From: Pseudomonadaceae bacterium
GTDB taxonomy: Bacteria > Pseudomonadota > Gammaproteobacteria > Pseudomonadales > Azotimanducaceae
DNA length: 64,000 nucleotides
Direction of reading: 5' to 3'
Assembly (NCBI GenBank): GCA_024743175.1
Contig: JANSXA010000003.1
Coordinates: 186,001 to 250,000 of the forward strand
Shown here: piece after piece, positions 42,908-51,195 of the stretch
Numbering within the stretch: the stretch's first letter is position 1
Layout of the letters: every line of letters begins with the position of its first letter
The notes under the pieces: generated by a model
Seen by the model: the letters and a program-made list of their open reading frames with translations, nothing else
Told to the model about the DNA's origin: nothing
Databases searched by the model: none
Translations under genes and position numbers: made by a program

Positions 42908-43921
42908 ATGCAAGAGGTTGAAGGCGTTCACGCGGCGAACGTTACACAGTGGTTCGAAACGCACTTAGAGGATATTTCCCCGCCGCTGGATTTTACCCTG
43001 ATTGCCGGGGGGCACTCAAATCTGACATTTTCAGTCAAAGACGCTGAAGGACAGACATTTGTGCTGCGCCGTCCACCCCTGGGTCATGTTCTGGAAAGCG
43101 CACATGATATGGGCCGGGAACACAAAATAATATCTGCCCTGGCCGGCTCTGATGTACCGGTGGCGGAAACCATAGGTGTGTGCCATGACCCGGAAGTTAA
43201 TGGCGCCCCGTTTTACGCCATGGAATATGTATCAGGACCGGTTTTGCACGATGCCGAAGCAGCCAGTCACCTGACTGCGCAGGAGCGCACGTCCATTGGT
43301 CATGACGTTGTAGACGTCCTTGCCCGATTGCATGCCATCAATCCGGACGATGTCGGGCTTGGTGATCTGGGTCGCAAAGAGGCCTATCTGGCACGCCAGC
43401 TCAAACGCTGGAACAAACAGTGGGAAGCCAGTAAGACCCACGAGATACCTGCAATGGATGAGACCAGTCGTCTGCTTGCAGAACTGATGCCTGAACAAAT
43501 TGGTGCAAGCATCGTGCATGGTGACTACCGGCTCGGCAATATGATTGTTGCTGACGGTAAGATTGCTGCAGTCCTGGACTGGGAGCTCTGTACCTTAGGT
43601 GATCCGTTAGCAGATGTAGGTTATATGCTGAACTGGTGGGTATTACCTGGAGAAGCGCCTGAAGACACGGCACCTACCGCAGCCGGTGGTTTCCCCGACC
43701 GGGAAGCGCTTGCTGAGCGTTATGCCCAGGCAACCGGCCGGGATCTGAGCAATATTTCGTATTATCGGGCTTTTTCACATTGGCGTCTCGCAGCGATTGG
43801 TCAGGGTGTCTACAAACGGTATCTTGTTGGCGCGATGGGTGAAAACCGCGATATGGATCTGGAGGCTTACAAGCTCAGCGTGTCTACCCGTGCAGAGGTT
43901 GCGCTGGATTTACTCAGTTAG
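42908..43921 (+). CDS. Phosphotransferase family protein (APH-like, acyl-CoA dehydrogenase-associated type)
   Basis: A 337-residue kinase-fold protein. The catalytic loop HGDYRLGN is at 204-211 with base D206, and the metal Asp is D224 in VLDWELCTLGDPLAD. The amino domain has GGHSNLTF and FVLRRPPLGHVLESAHDMGREHKI, characteristic of the ACAD10/11-type bacterial kinases that act with acyl-CoA dehydrogenases, probably by phosphorylating 4-hydroxyacyl-CoA. ATG 42908 follows CAGGGGGATAGAC. Its 3' end overlaps the convergent PrcB-like gene by eight bases. Confidence 0.9.
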   Translation: MQEVEGVHAANVTQWFETHLEDISPPLDFTLIAGGHSNLTFSVKDAEGQTFVLRRPPLGHVLESAHDMGREHKIISALAGSDVPVAETIGVCHDPEVNGAPFYAMEYVSGPVLHDAEAASHLTAQERTSIGHDVVDVLARLHAINPDDVGLGDLGRKEAYLARQLKRWNKQWEASKTHEIPAMDETSRLLAELMPEQIGASIVHGDYRLGNMIVADGKIAAVLDWELCTLGDPLADVGYMLNWWVLPGEAPEDTAPTAAGGFPDREALAERYAQATGRDLSNISYYRAFSHWRLAAIGQGVYKRYLVGAMGENRDMDLEAYKLSVSTRAEVALDLLS

Positions 43922-44429
43922 GCTGCTTTAACTCGACCCTGCCAAGCAGCGTGCCATCCAACCAGGCGTTGACCGCAGTGAGATCAGGGTGGGCATCCAG
44001 TTGTATCACTGTGCACGGTGACGTCATCACCTGCGCCAGAACAGCGTCAGCAGCCGGTGTGCGCCAGCGGTAACGAAACGTAATTTCATCGTTTGTGGTC
44101 TCAGTGGCTGTCAGATCCAAGCCGTACCCCGGGGTGGGTTGATTGCCGTTTGAAACAACAAACAACAGCACATCGTCCAGTTGTGATTGCGTATCTGATT
44201 GATCTTCCGCGCGGGTTGCCGGACTGCTCAACAACTGTACATTGCGAATCGTGGCAAGGTCTGCAAATTGAATCTGCTGGATGCCTTTGCTTACACCCTG
44301 ACAGTTAGCGTGGCTGAACAGCTCAACTGCGGTGATGGGTGTGCCTGCCTGACAGCCCGACAGAATCCAGCATAGACCAGCAAGCATCAGGTTTTTCGTA
44401 CGGTGATATGTTGTCCGCCGTATCATCAT
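43914..44429 (-). CDS. PrcB-like lipoprotein
   Basis: A 171-residue lipoprotein (lipobox ILSGC, Cys about 26). The C-terminal half has the PrcB_C pattern: SNGNQPTPGYGLDLTATET, then ITFRYRWRTP and VMTSPCTVIQL, a beta-rich domain first named after the protease-complex subunit PrcB of Treponema. Two mature cysteines may form a disulfide. It starts within the last codons of the S8 protease gene, overlapping by four bases (ATGA), which strongly links the two products. Likely an accessory or inhibitor of that protease. Confidence 0.8.
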   Translation of the reverse strand: MMIRRTTYHRTKNLMLAGLCWILSGCQAGTPITAVELFSHANCQGVSKGIQQIQFADLATIRNVQLLSSPATRAEDQSDTQSQLDDVLLFVVSNGNQPTPGYGLDLTATETTNDEITFRYRWRTPAADAVLAQVMTSPCTVIQLDAHPDLTAVNAWLDGTLLGRVELKQPN

Positions 44430-47293
44430 GGTTGCATGACAACATTCTGTTTGGAGAAGTTCACTGTGTTGTCATCCCGTGTTGGCGCCGATTCTGACAC
44501 CTGGCCCTGTATACCGCTGGTATTCAGATTAACCCGGAAGCTGGCTTCAAAGTCCAGATCCTGCAGATTCTCATTGACGGCCAGAACCGTTGGTGAGTCG
44601 AGGGTTGCCAGGGCGCCGCAGGATTCACCCGCATCACACAACACGGCATCGTCGTCCGCATCCGTACCGGCAAATATACGGTACTGGCCAGCGGGTACAT
44701 TGTTGATAGCGAAGGGGTAGGTGCCATCCGTAGTCGTGACCAGGCGCGCAGGCACCACAGTCTCACCCTCTTGGTTGACAAGAATGATATACAACAAACC
44801 GGCGTCGGCAGTTGTGCCCATGCTGGAGACCTGCATTATCAGCGTGACTTGAACCTGATTGGCAGATGAGCCGAAAGTCACAGTGGCCTGGTACGCGCCA
44901 TCGATAAGCGCGCTGCGGTTAATGTTGATCCGGTATTCACCCAGCCCGCTGCCGGTAGGAGGTGGTATGATGGTCACCCAGGGCGCATTGGCGCTGACGC
45001 CGGTAATAGTCAGGCTACCCGTACCCACATTCTGCAGCGTGACGCTCAGGTTGTTGCTGAGACTGCCGAAGTTCAGGGTGCTGGCCGAAGCGGCGAGGAT
45101 TGGACCAGGATCAACACCCTGGCCATTGGCCAGCAGGGTTGCTGTGATTACTGCTTTCTGCGCATTGATTAAACCGTAACCGTAACGATCATCTCTGCCG
45201 GGTTCACCCAGGTCGTCGGTCAGCTCTCCGGCGGTCAGGGCTGCATTGAACTCTGCAGGGCTCAGAGCAGGGTAGATGGCTTTCATCAATGCAGCTACGC
45301 CTGCCACATGGGGCGCGGCCATAGATGTGCCGAACTGTGACAAGTAACCAAACTCGATGGGACCGCCGCTGCTGTCATCGCCAATGGTGGAAATAACCCC
45401 GTCACCAATGCCATCGCCGTTGAAATCGGTAATGTTTGACCCGCCGGGAGCGGCAACATCAACGCTGCTGCCAAAATTGGAGTAGCTGGCGATTTCATTG
45501 GTAATTGTTGTTGCGCTGACACCAATTACGCCATCGTAAGCGGCAGGATAAGAGGGCAGGTCGGATGCATCATTACCAGCACTGGCAATGATGATGACAC
45601 CCGCCTGAATGGCGGCGGTGTACGCTTCCTGTTCGCTGGGAGATGAAAAGCTTGAGCCCAGACTGAGATTGATAATGTCAGCACGTCTGGCGGGAGTGGT
45701 GCCGGAGTTATTAGGTAGTCCGGCTGCAAATCTGACTGCCTGCACAATATCGAAAGTAGACCCCCCACCTTCCCCCAGAGCACGCATTGGCATGATGCGG
45801 GTTTGCCAGCCTACGCCTGCAATACCGGTATCGTTGTCGGTAGCGGCGCCAATGGTGCCGGCTACGTGAGTACCGTGGAAGCTGCTTGACCCGCCAAATT
45901 CCCGATCACCTGGATCATCAGGGTTTGCGTCAATACCGTCACCATCGCGGGCGCGGGTGCTGTCTGAAACAAAGTCATATCCGGCAACCAGTTGCCCGTT
46001 GAGGTCCGGGTGATCCAGCAGCACGCCGCTGTCTACCACGGCAACAATGACATCCGGTGAGCCGGTGGTGGTATCCCAGGCCAGCGGCAGGTTGATCGCA
46101 GGATAATGCCACTGTGAGTCAAAGAAGCTGTCGTCGGGTGTGGCGTGGGGTTGTGCGATCAGATTCAGTTCAGCACTGCGGATATCTTCGTTCTGACGCG
46201 CTTGTTTTAACGCCATCAAGGTCTGCCAGCGCCTTCTCAAGTCTGCACTGATCTTTCCCTTCGCAGGCATCTGCGCCTTGAGCATCGCAAATTCAGGTAC
46301 AAACAAACCAGGGGCCAGAATGCGATCACCTTCACTCGTCTGGCGTTCAAGAGTGCGAAAGCCACCTTTCGGGCGGATTTGTTTTGGTGAGTGTTTGAGG
46401 ATCAGTTCGCCCGGAACAAAGGGGTCAGTGAGTCTGCGAGCGTCCTGCATCAGCGCATTGCCCGCAGGGTTCTGACCGATGGTAAGCACGTAGTTGCTGG
46501 CGCCGTTGACGGCAAACACCTGAATGAAATAGCGTCCCGCATCGGGTACCTCAACAATTTCAAAATTACCGCTGGCTGTGGAAGTGCCCAGCGAGGCATC
46601 CACCAGCTGACGCTGCTCATCCCAGAGGACCAGGTCGAGGTCCGTGCCAGCGTCAGCAATTGTCAGTATAACCGTTTCGTTGCCATTCAAATCCAGCTGA
46701 TAGAAATCGTCTTTGTCCCCGCTGTTGAAAAAGTTACCCGTTGCCTCGCCTCTGCCAGCCACATTGGCAAAGCCGCCCAGCGTAACAGGGGCGGGCAGGT
46801 TCTGTGCGGTTGCAAAAGAGTTGTTGGTAACAGGATTGGTCAGTCGATCGTTGACATCACTATCTACGGCAGTGGCGTTCGATATCCGCACCGTGCCACG
46901 TAGCGTATAGGTATCCAGACTATCGCTCACCGTGACGGTTCTTGTTGCGGTAGCGGAAGCGCCATCATCGTCCACTATCGTCAGCTGAACGTCGAAGCTG
47001 CCCGAATTTTCGAAGGTGAATTGAGCCACAGGGCCGATGCCGGGGTTGCCAGCAAAGGACCAGGTGTAGCTTTCTATAGCGCCATCGCTGTCACTGGAAT
47101 CACTGGCATCCGCAGTTATGACCAGGGGCGCGGTGCCGCTGACTTCGCTGAGCGTAAAACTGGCTTGGGGCGCAACATTGGCTGGCGGGACGGATGGTGC
47201 GGAGCGGCTTCCGCCACCACCACCGCCGCCGCAAGCGCCCAGCAGTATTGGCATCAGGCCAAGCAAGGCTAGTCTGGTGATATACGCTGTCAT
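44426..47293 (-). CDS. S8 (subtilisin-like) serine protease lipoprotein with PKD and pre-peptidase-like domains
   Basis: A 955-residue surface or periplasmic protease. I start at ATG 47293 because it puts a lipobox LLGAC (Cys 21) after a proper signal; the frame is open to 47401 without a ribosome site. A Gly-rich linker follows, then a PKD-like domain (about 38-123), a bacterial pre-peptidase-like beta domain (about 155-272), a pro-region, and the S8 domain with catalytic D421, H473, oxyanion N574 and S657 (GTSMAAPHVAG). The C-terminal 250 residues are Ig/BACON-like and carboxypeptidase-regulatory-like beta domains. The catalytic set is complete. Coupled to the PrcB-like gene. Confidence 0.93.
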   Translation of the reverse strand: MTAYITRLALLGLMPILLGACGGGGGGGSRSAPSVPPANVAPQASFTLSEVSGTAPLVITADASDSSDSDGAIESYTWSFAGNPGIGPVAQFTFENSGSFDVQLTIVDDDGASATATRTVTVSDSLDTYTLRGTVRISNATAVDSDVNDRLTNPVTNNSFATAQNLPAPVTLGGFANVAGRGEATGNFFNSGDKDDFYQLDLNGNETVILTIADAGTDLDLVLWDEQRQLVDASLGTSTASGNFEIVEVPDAGRYFIQVFAVNGASNYVLTIGQNPAGNALMQDARRLTDPFVPGELILKHSPKQIRPKGGFRTLERQTSEGDRILAPGLFVPEFAMLKAQMPAKGKISADLRRRWQTLMALKQARQNEDIRSAELNLIAQPHATPDDSFFDSQWHYPAINLPLAWDTTTGSPDVIVAVVDSGVLLDHPDLNGQLVAGYDFVSDSTRARDGDGIDANPDDPGDREFGGSSSFHGTHVAGTIGAATDNDTGIAGVGWQTRIMPMRALGEGGGSTFDIVQAVRFAAGLPNNSGTTPARRADIINLSLGSSFSSPSEQEAYTAAIQAGVIIIASAGNDASDLPSYPAAYDGVIGVSATTITNEIASYSNFGSSVDVAAPGGSNITDFNGDGIGDGVISTIGDDSSGGPIEFGYLSQFGTSMAAPHVAGVAALMKAIYPALSPAEFNAALTAGELTDDLGEPGRDDRYGYGLINAQKAVITATLLANGQGVDPGPILAASASTLNFGSLSNNLSVTLQNVGTGSLTITGVSANAPWVTIIPPPTGSGLGEYRININRSALIDGAYQATVTFGSSANQVQVTLIMQVSSMGTTADAGLLYIILVNQEGETVVPARLVTTTDGTYPFAINNVPAGQYRIFAGTDADDDAVLCDAGESCGALATLDSPTVLAVNENLQDLDFEASFRVNLNTSGIQGQVSESAPTRDDNTVNFSKQNVVMQP

Positions 47294-47441
47294 AGTTCCG
47301 GGGGCATAGAGATAACTGCCTAGAATGCCGCGTTTGAAGTTATTGTGTTGTGCGGCGTTGCGCAGTTTATATGCCAGACCGGCCCAGGCATATCCCGTCA
47401 TGCTGGCAATCAGGCGGCTGGCTGTAAATAAAAATGGCGTG

Positions 47442-47463
47442 TCAGGCGGCGGTAACCGCCTGA
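47442..47463 (-). promoter_or_regulatory. Hairpin in the leader of the S8 protease gene
   Basis: TCAGGCGG (47442-47449) and CCGCCTGA (47456-47463) form a perfect eight-base stem with a six-base loop. On the minus strand it is followed eight bases later by ATTTTTATTT. If transcription starts near 47544, this lies in the 5' leader of the protease and could attenuate it. It could equally terminate the MerR transcript. Confidence 0.45.
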
Positions 47464-47550
47464 ATGCAACTTCTCTTCTGGGGGAAGGACACTTGAAAGG
47501 GAGGACTGCACGAAGTTGCTTGCACGCCTAGAACTGTCTTGTTGGAAGGC

Positions 47551-47578
47551 AGTGTACAGTACAAGCATGCGCTGTCAA
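47551..47578 (-). promoter_or_regulatory. Candidate sigma-70 promoter and palindrome before the S8 protease
   Basis: On the minus strand TTGACA (47578-47573) and TACACT (47556-47551) are 16 bases apart. The -10 overlaps the palindrome TGTACAGTACA (47553-47563), and another TGTACA lies at 47606-47611. TGTAC half-sites are reminiscent of operators of LitR/CarH-type MerR regulators (from memory). The MerR gene ends about 90 bases upstream, so local control is plausible. Confidence 0.5.
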
Positions 47579-47665
47579 ACATTTATTTGAATTTTGTTTA
47601 GATTTTGTACAGGTTGTTGTGATCGGCCTGTTAAACCGTGATTCGGCATCAGACTCCTGCCTGGA

Positions 47666-48610
47666 TCAGCCCACTAAACTGATGTCGCCATCATCCAGCA
47701 GTGTGCCCAATGCAACCTCAAGATGCGCTCGCGCGTGGCTGATATCACTTTGCACACTCAGCAGGGGTTGTGGAGTTGTCTGTTCCTGGGCGCAGTCTGC
47801 AGCATAGGTTGCCAGCGCGTTGAGCTGATGGATCGCTTCCACCAGATGTTGTGGACATTGGGTCGGATCATCGTCCTGACTACCGATGGCAATCAGTTCT
47901 TCATCGGAATAGCGGCGGGGTACCTGTCGCCCTGCCCGTGCGGGTTGGCCGCTTTCTGAAACAACGGTGTGTTCAATTTCCTGCCAGCTGACCGGCCACT
48001 TCAGGGTTGGTATGCCGGCCTCTTCAAATGCGCTCAGCGCATCCGCCTTGGTGAACTGATAAAGCATCACGAGCTTTGTGTTCGGGTAAAAATACCTAAT
48101 TTTTTCAATGGGTTGGATCGATAAAACAGGGAGTTGGACGACCATCACCTGGGGTTCGGAGCCAGCGCCGCGGGCCTGTTTCTGCTCTGCCAGAAAGGCA
48201 GACATATTGGCCCAGCGGGTGGTGATGTCTATGCGCCTTGGCGTCTCACTTTCCTGCTCCTGCTGTTCCAGGGTCACGAGGTTTGCACCGATCAGACCCA
48301 CACTTGGTGCGTGCAGACTGGCGACAACAGGCTGTGCCGGCTGGCTGTCGATACGCTCTTCCAGTTGGCTGATACTGAGGGCGGCAAGGCTTGAGATAGG
48401 TTGCCCCTGATCGATCAGGTGCTTGATGAGCTGTAGTTGCTGCAGCTGTTCACGACTGTAAAAACGGGTCTTGCCACTTTTCTGCGCAGGGCTCAGATCA
48501 TAACGTCGTTCCCACGCGCGTAACCGTTCAACAGATAAACCCGTGAGTGAGGCAACCGTACCGATTCGATACAGTTCTTCTTCTGTTGATGTGGGTAACT
48601 TGGCATCCAC
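47666..48610 (-). CDS. MerR family transcriptional regulator
   Basis: About 314 residues. The amino end has a MerR winged helix: YRIGTVASLTGLSVERLRAWERRY, then TRFYSREQLQQLQLIKHLID. The remaining 230 residues resemble the Rossmann-like effector region of LitR/CarH relatives but without the cobalamin His motif, so B12 light sensing is not supported. The frame continues upstream to a GTG at 48652, but a good promoter (48642-48669) overlaps that codon, so I prefer GTG 48610, which leaves 13 residues before the helix-turn-helix. No strong ribosome site precedes either. It may regulate the S8 gene downstream. Confidence 0.85.
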   Translation of the reverse strand: MDAKLPTSTEEELYRIGTVASLTGLSVERLRAWERRYDLSPAQKSGKTRFYSREQLQQLQLIKHLIDQGQPISSLAALSISQLEERIDSQPAQPVVASLHAPSVGLIGANLVTLEQQEQESETPRRIDITTRWANMSAFLAEQKQARGAGSEPQVMVVQLPVLSIQPIEKIRYFYPNTKLVMLYQFTKADALSAFEEAGIPTLKWPVSWQEIEHTVVSESGQPARAGRQVPRRYSDEELIAIGSQDDDPTQCPQHLVEAIHQLNALATYAADCAQEQTTPQPLLSVQSDISHARAHLEVALGTLLDDGDISLVG

Positions 48611-48641
48611 GGCAGGGCTGTCCAGGTACAAAGGCTGAACA

Positions 48642-48691
48642 ACTATATACACCTGAACAGAGATGTCCAGCTGACGAGGTCTTGTTCAGGT
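48642..48691 (-). promoter_or_regulatory. MerR gene promoter with inverted-repeat operator
   Basis: TGGACA (48669-48664) and TATAGT (48647-48642), 16 bases apart on the minus strand, make a near-consensus promoter. ACCTGAACA (48651-48659) lies in the spacer and is a perfect inverted copy of TGTTCAGGT (48683-48691) upstream of the -35. A third related GCTGAACAAC is at 48634-48643. Such placement suits autoregulation by a dimeric or tetrameric regulator. Confidence 0.5.
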
Positions 48692-48736
48692 TGTGGGTGG
48701 ACGTAAGAAGTGTCTGGCCGCTGGAATAGAAGAAGT

Positions 48737-48783
48737 GGCGTGCCACGGCTAGGGAGGAAGGGGAGAGAACACCGTGACACGCC
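48737..48783. repeat. Long inverted repeat upstream of MerR gene
   Basis: GGCGTGCCACGG (48737-48748) and CCGTGACACGCC (48772-48783) pair with a single mismatch over twelve bases around a 23-base purine-rich loop. It sits between the end of the carbonic anhydrase gene (48912) and the MerR start. It may end the anhydrase transcript, though no T-tract follows directly on the minus strand (ACTTCTTCT does). Confidence 0.45.
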
Positions 48784-48834
48784 TTCTTGCTGTGACTTCA
48801 TTAAGCGCGTGGCTCAAACCACAGAAGAGGCGGC

Positions 48835-48862
48835 ATTCTATGAACATTAATGTTCATTGCAA
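48835..48862 (-). promoter_or_regulatory. Candidate promoter with an 18-base palindrome in its spacer
   Basis: ATGAACATTAATGTTCAT at 48840-48857 is a perfect palindrome. On the minus strand it fills the space between a TTGCAA -35 (48862-48857) and a TAGAAT -10 (48840-48835), spacing 16. A bound dimer would block this promoter, which reads toward the MerR gene. Same half-site as the repeat at 10343-10377. Confidence 0.45.
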
Positions 48863-48911
48863 GGTGATTATTGTCGAAAGTTGTTACAAAAGGTTACGCA
48901 GCGTGCTGTGT

Positions 48912-49526
48912 TCAGCCCATCGGGATGCCATCAAAAAACTCAACCTGGCCGGTTTCCAGGGAATACTCAGCACCGACTACTAACAGGTCATCACTTTGAA
49001 TAAGTCTCTCGATGATGTCAGAGCCGTGCCGCAGGTGTTCAGCTGAGGTGATGATGTTTGCGCGTACCGCCTGGTTCATCAATTCAGTGGCGGGGACTTT
49101 CGCGTTGATAAGCGGCTGCACCGCGGGTCTGATGCGATCAACAATTGATCGCAGGTTGGGTGAGCGGTTGTCGCTGGTTTGAACCAGCTCATCTATGGTT
49201 GCTCTTATGGCGCCGCATTGCGTATGTCCAAGCACCACAACAAGGCGTGTACCGAATTCGGCTGCGGCAAATTCAACGCTGCCAACCTGAGAAGGTGCAA
49301 CAATATTACCTGCCACCCGGATAACAAACAGATCCCCCAGACCCTGATCAAAAATCAGCTCTGCAGGCACACGTGAATCTGAACAGCCGAGAATAATTGC
49401 AAACGGTTTCTGGCCTGCAACGGACTGCTCCCGGCTGGATTGCACCGCATGATCAGCCAACTGATTGGCAGCGAAACGTTTGTTGCCTTCACGCAGACGA
49501 TTAAGGGCTTCTAGGGCGATTTGCAT
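48912..49526 (-). CDS. Beta-class carbonic anhydrase
   Basis: A 204-residue enzyme that interconverts CO2 and bicarbonate. Zinc ligands C48, H101 and C104 and the D50/R52 dyad are all visible (ILGCSDSRVPAELIFDQ and VVLGHTQCGAI). GDLFVIRVAGNI is the family core. No signal peptide: cytoplasmic. It provides bicarbonate for carboxylations. Divergent from the acyl-CoA ligase. Confidence 0.95.
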   Translation of the reverse strand: MQIALEALNRLREGNKRFAANQLADHAVQSSREQSVAGQKPFAIILGCSDSRVPAELIFDQGLGDLFVIRVAGNIVAPSQVGSVEFAAAEFGTRLVVVLGHTQCGAIRATIDELVQTSDNRSPNLRSIVDRIRPAVQPLINAKVPATELMNQAVRANIITSAEHLRHGSDIIERLIQSDDLLVVGAEYSLETGQVEFFDGIPMG

Positions 49527-49639
49527 GACGTGATGTTACCACGGTAGACAGATTGTCAGGCTATATCTGCTTGGCAATTCGGCTGACGTTGACCCACAAT
49601 GTTGTTTTTGGCAAAACAGCAGTAAGGGGAACTGGTGCT

Positions 49640-51181
49640 ATGAAAAACAACCTGGGTCTATTTCTAACCAAGCGGGCGTTTCTTTCGCCGGATCTCGAAG
49701 CCTACGTTGAGGGAGACGGGAGCTTCCGTCTCACCTACAGGGAGCTCAATGCAAGCAGTAACAGACTGGCCAATGCCTTTCTTGCTGACGGTATAGAAAA
49801 AGGCGAACGGGTTGGTCTCCTGTTGATGAATTCACGCGAATTCATGGAGTCCTATTTTGCGCTGGCAAAGGTTGGTGCGGTGGTTGTACCGCTGAACTGG
49901 CGCCTGGTGGCTGATGAGTTGGAATTCATCCTTAAAGACAGTGGTACCAGGAGGCTCATATTTGGTAACGAGTTTGTCGACACGGTTGCGGAATTGCAGA
50001 GTCGTGGTGACAAAACCGATGTGCAGCAATGGCTGCAGGTCAGTGGGGATGATGATGCAGCCTACTTCGCAACAGATTATGTGTCTTTCCGGGATCAGGC
50101 ATCAGATGTTGAGCCCGAGGCGCGTGGATCAGATGAAGACATGCTGTACATCATGTACACCTCCGGTACGACAGGGTTACCCAAGGGTGTTGTTCACACT
50201 CATCACAGTGCGATCTGGGGCCTGGTGACCATTGGGGCTACTGCAGAGTATCAGGATAAAGATCGTTACCTGGCCTGTTTACCCATGTTCCATGTGGGTG
50301 CCCTGACGCCGTTGGCGGTTAACGTCTGGCGGGGTGCGACCAATATTGTCATGCGTACGTTTGATCCCGTGCGCGCCTGGCAGCTGATTGAAGAAGAAAA
50401 AATCACCACGGGTCTGGCTGTACCCGCGATGTTGAACTTCATGATGCAGGTGCCATACGACCAGCATGACTATTCAACCCTGAGGTGGATGATGACTGGT
50501 GCAGCGCCGGTGCCGGTATCTCTGACAAAACAGTATCATGATCTGGGTATCGGTTTGCTGCAGGTCTACGGGCTGACAGAAAGCTGTGGCCCGGCTTGTC
50601 TGATGGATGCGGATAATGCGTTACGCAAACCTGACTCAACCGGTCGTGCGTTTTTCCACACTGAAATTCGAGTTGTTGACGACGATGGCCAGAACTGTGC
50701 CACAGGAGAAGCTGGCGAAGTGTGGGTAAAGGGTGCGCACATCATGCGCGAATACTGGAATCGGCCTGATGCAACCGCAGAGACGCTGGTAGACGGCTGG
50801 TTGCGTACCGGCGATGTTGCCACCATGGATGATGAGGGCTTTGTATCGATTCAGGACCGCATCAAAGACATGATCATCAGCGGTGGAGAAAATGTTTATC
50901 CGGCAGAGATTGAAGGTGTGCTGGCTTCTCATCCGGGTATTGCCGAGGCTGCAGTGATCGGTCAAACCAGTGAAAAGTGGGGTGAGTCACCCCTGGCTAT
51001 AGTTGTCAGATCGGACGACAGCCTGACAGAAGCTGATGTCATCAATTTCTGTCAGGGAAAGCTGGCTGGTTTTAAACAACCTAAAGCTGTGGTGTTTGTC
51101 GACGAGATTCCGCGTAACCCCAGCGGTAAGATTTTGAAGCGGGTGCTGCGCGAACAGTTTCCAAAAGAGGCGTCAGTTTAG
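49640..51181 (+). CDS. Acyl-CoA synthetase (AMP-forming, long-chain fatty-acid ligase type)
   Basis: A 513-residue ANL-superfamily ligase activating a carboxylic acid to its CoA thioester. The AMP-binding P-loop MYTSGTTGLPKGVVHTH is near residue 175, YGLTESCG near 312, and RTGDVATMDDEG and RIKDMIISGGENVYPAEIE complete the A8 region; the terminal PRNPSGKILKRVLRE carries the catalytic Lys. ATG 49640 follows AAGGGGAAC; the frame is open upstream to 49553 without ribosome site. The acid is unknown; chain length cannot be read off. Probably feeds the nearby acyl-CoA genes. Confidence 0.93.
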   Translation: MKNNLGLFLTKRAFLSPDLEAYVEGDGSFRLTYRELNASSNRLANAFLADGIEKGERVGLLLMNSREFMESYFALAKVGAVVVPLNWRLVADELEFILKDSGTRRLIFGNEFVDTVAELQSRGDKTDVQQWLQVSGDDDAAYFATDYVSFRDQASDVEPEARGSDEDMLYIMYTSGTTGLPKGVVHTHHSAIWGLVTIGATAEYQDKDRYLACLPMFHVGALTPLAVNVWRGATNIVMRTFDPVRAWQLIEEEKITTGLAVPAMLNFMMQVPYDQHDYSTLRWMMTGAAPVPVSLTKQYHDLGIGLLQVYGLTESCGPACLMDADNALRKPDSTGRAFFHTEIRVVDDDGQNCATGEAGEVWVKGAHIMREYWNRPDATAETLVDGWLRTGDVATMDDEGFVSIQDRIKDMIISGGENVYPAEIEGVLASHPGIAEAAVIGQTSEKWGESPLAIVVRSDDSLTEADVINFCQGKLAGFKQPKAVVFVDEIPRNPSGKILKRVLREQFPKEASV

Positions 51182-51195
51182 ATCAGACAAAGGCG

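Noticed and set aside
47294-47401. N-terminal extension of the S8 protease to 47401
   Set aside because: No ribosome site and it would bury the lipoprotein signal behind 36 extra residues.
47666-48652. B12-dependent light sensor (CarH-type) reading of the MerR gene
   Set aside because: The cobalamin-binding His motif expected in that family is not visible in the C-terminal part.
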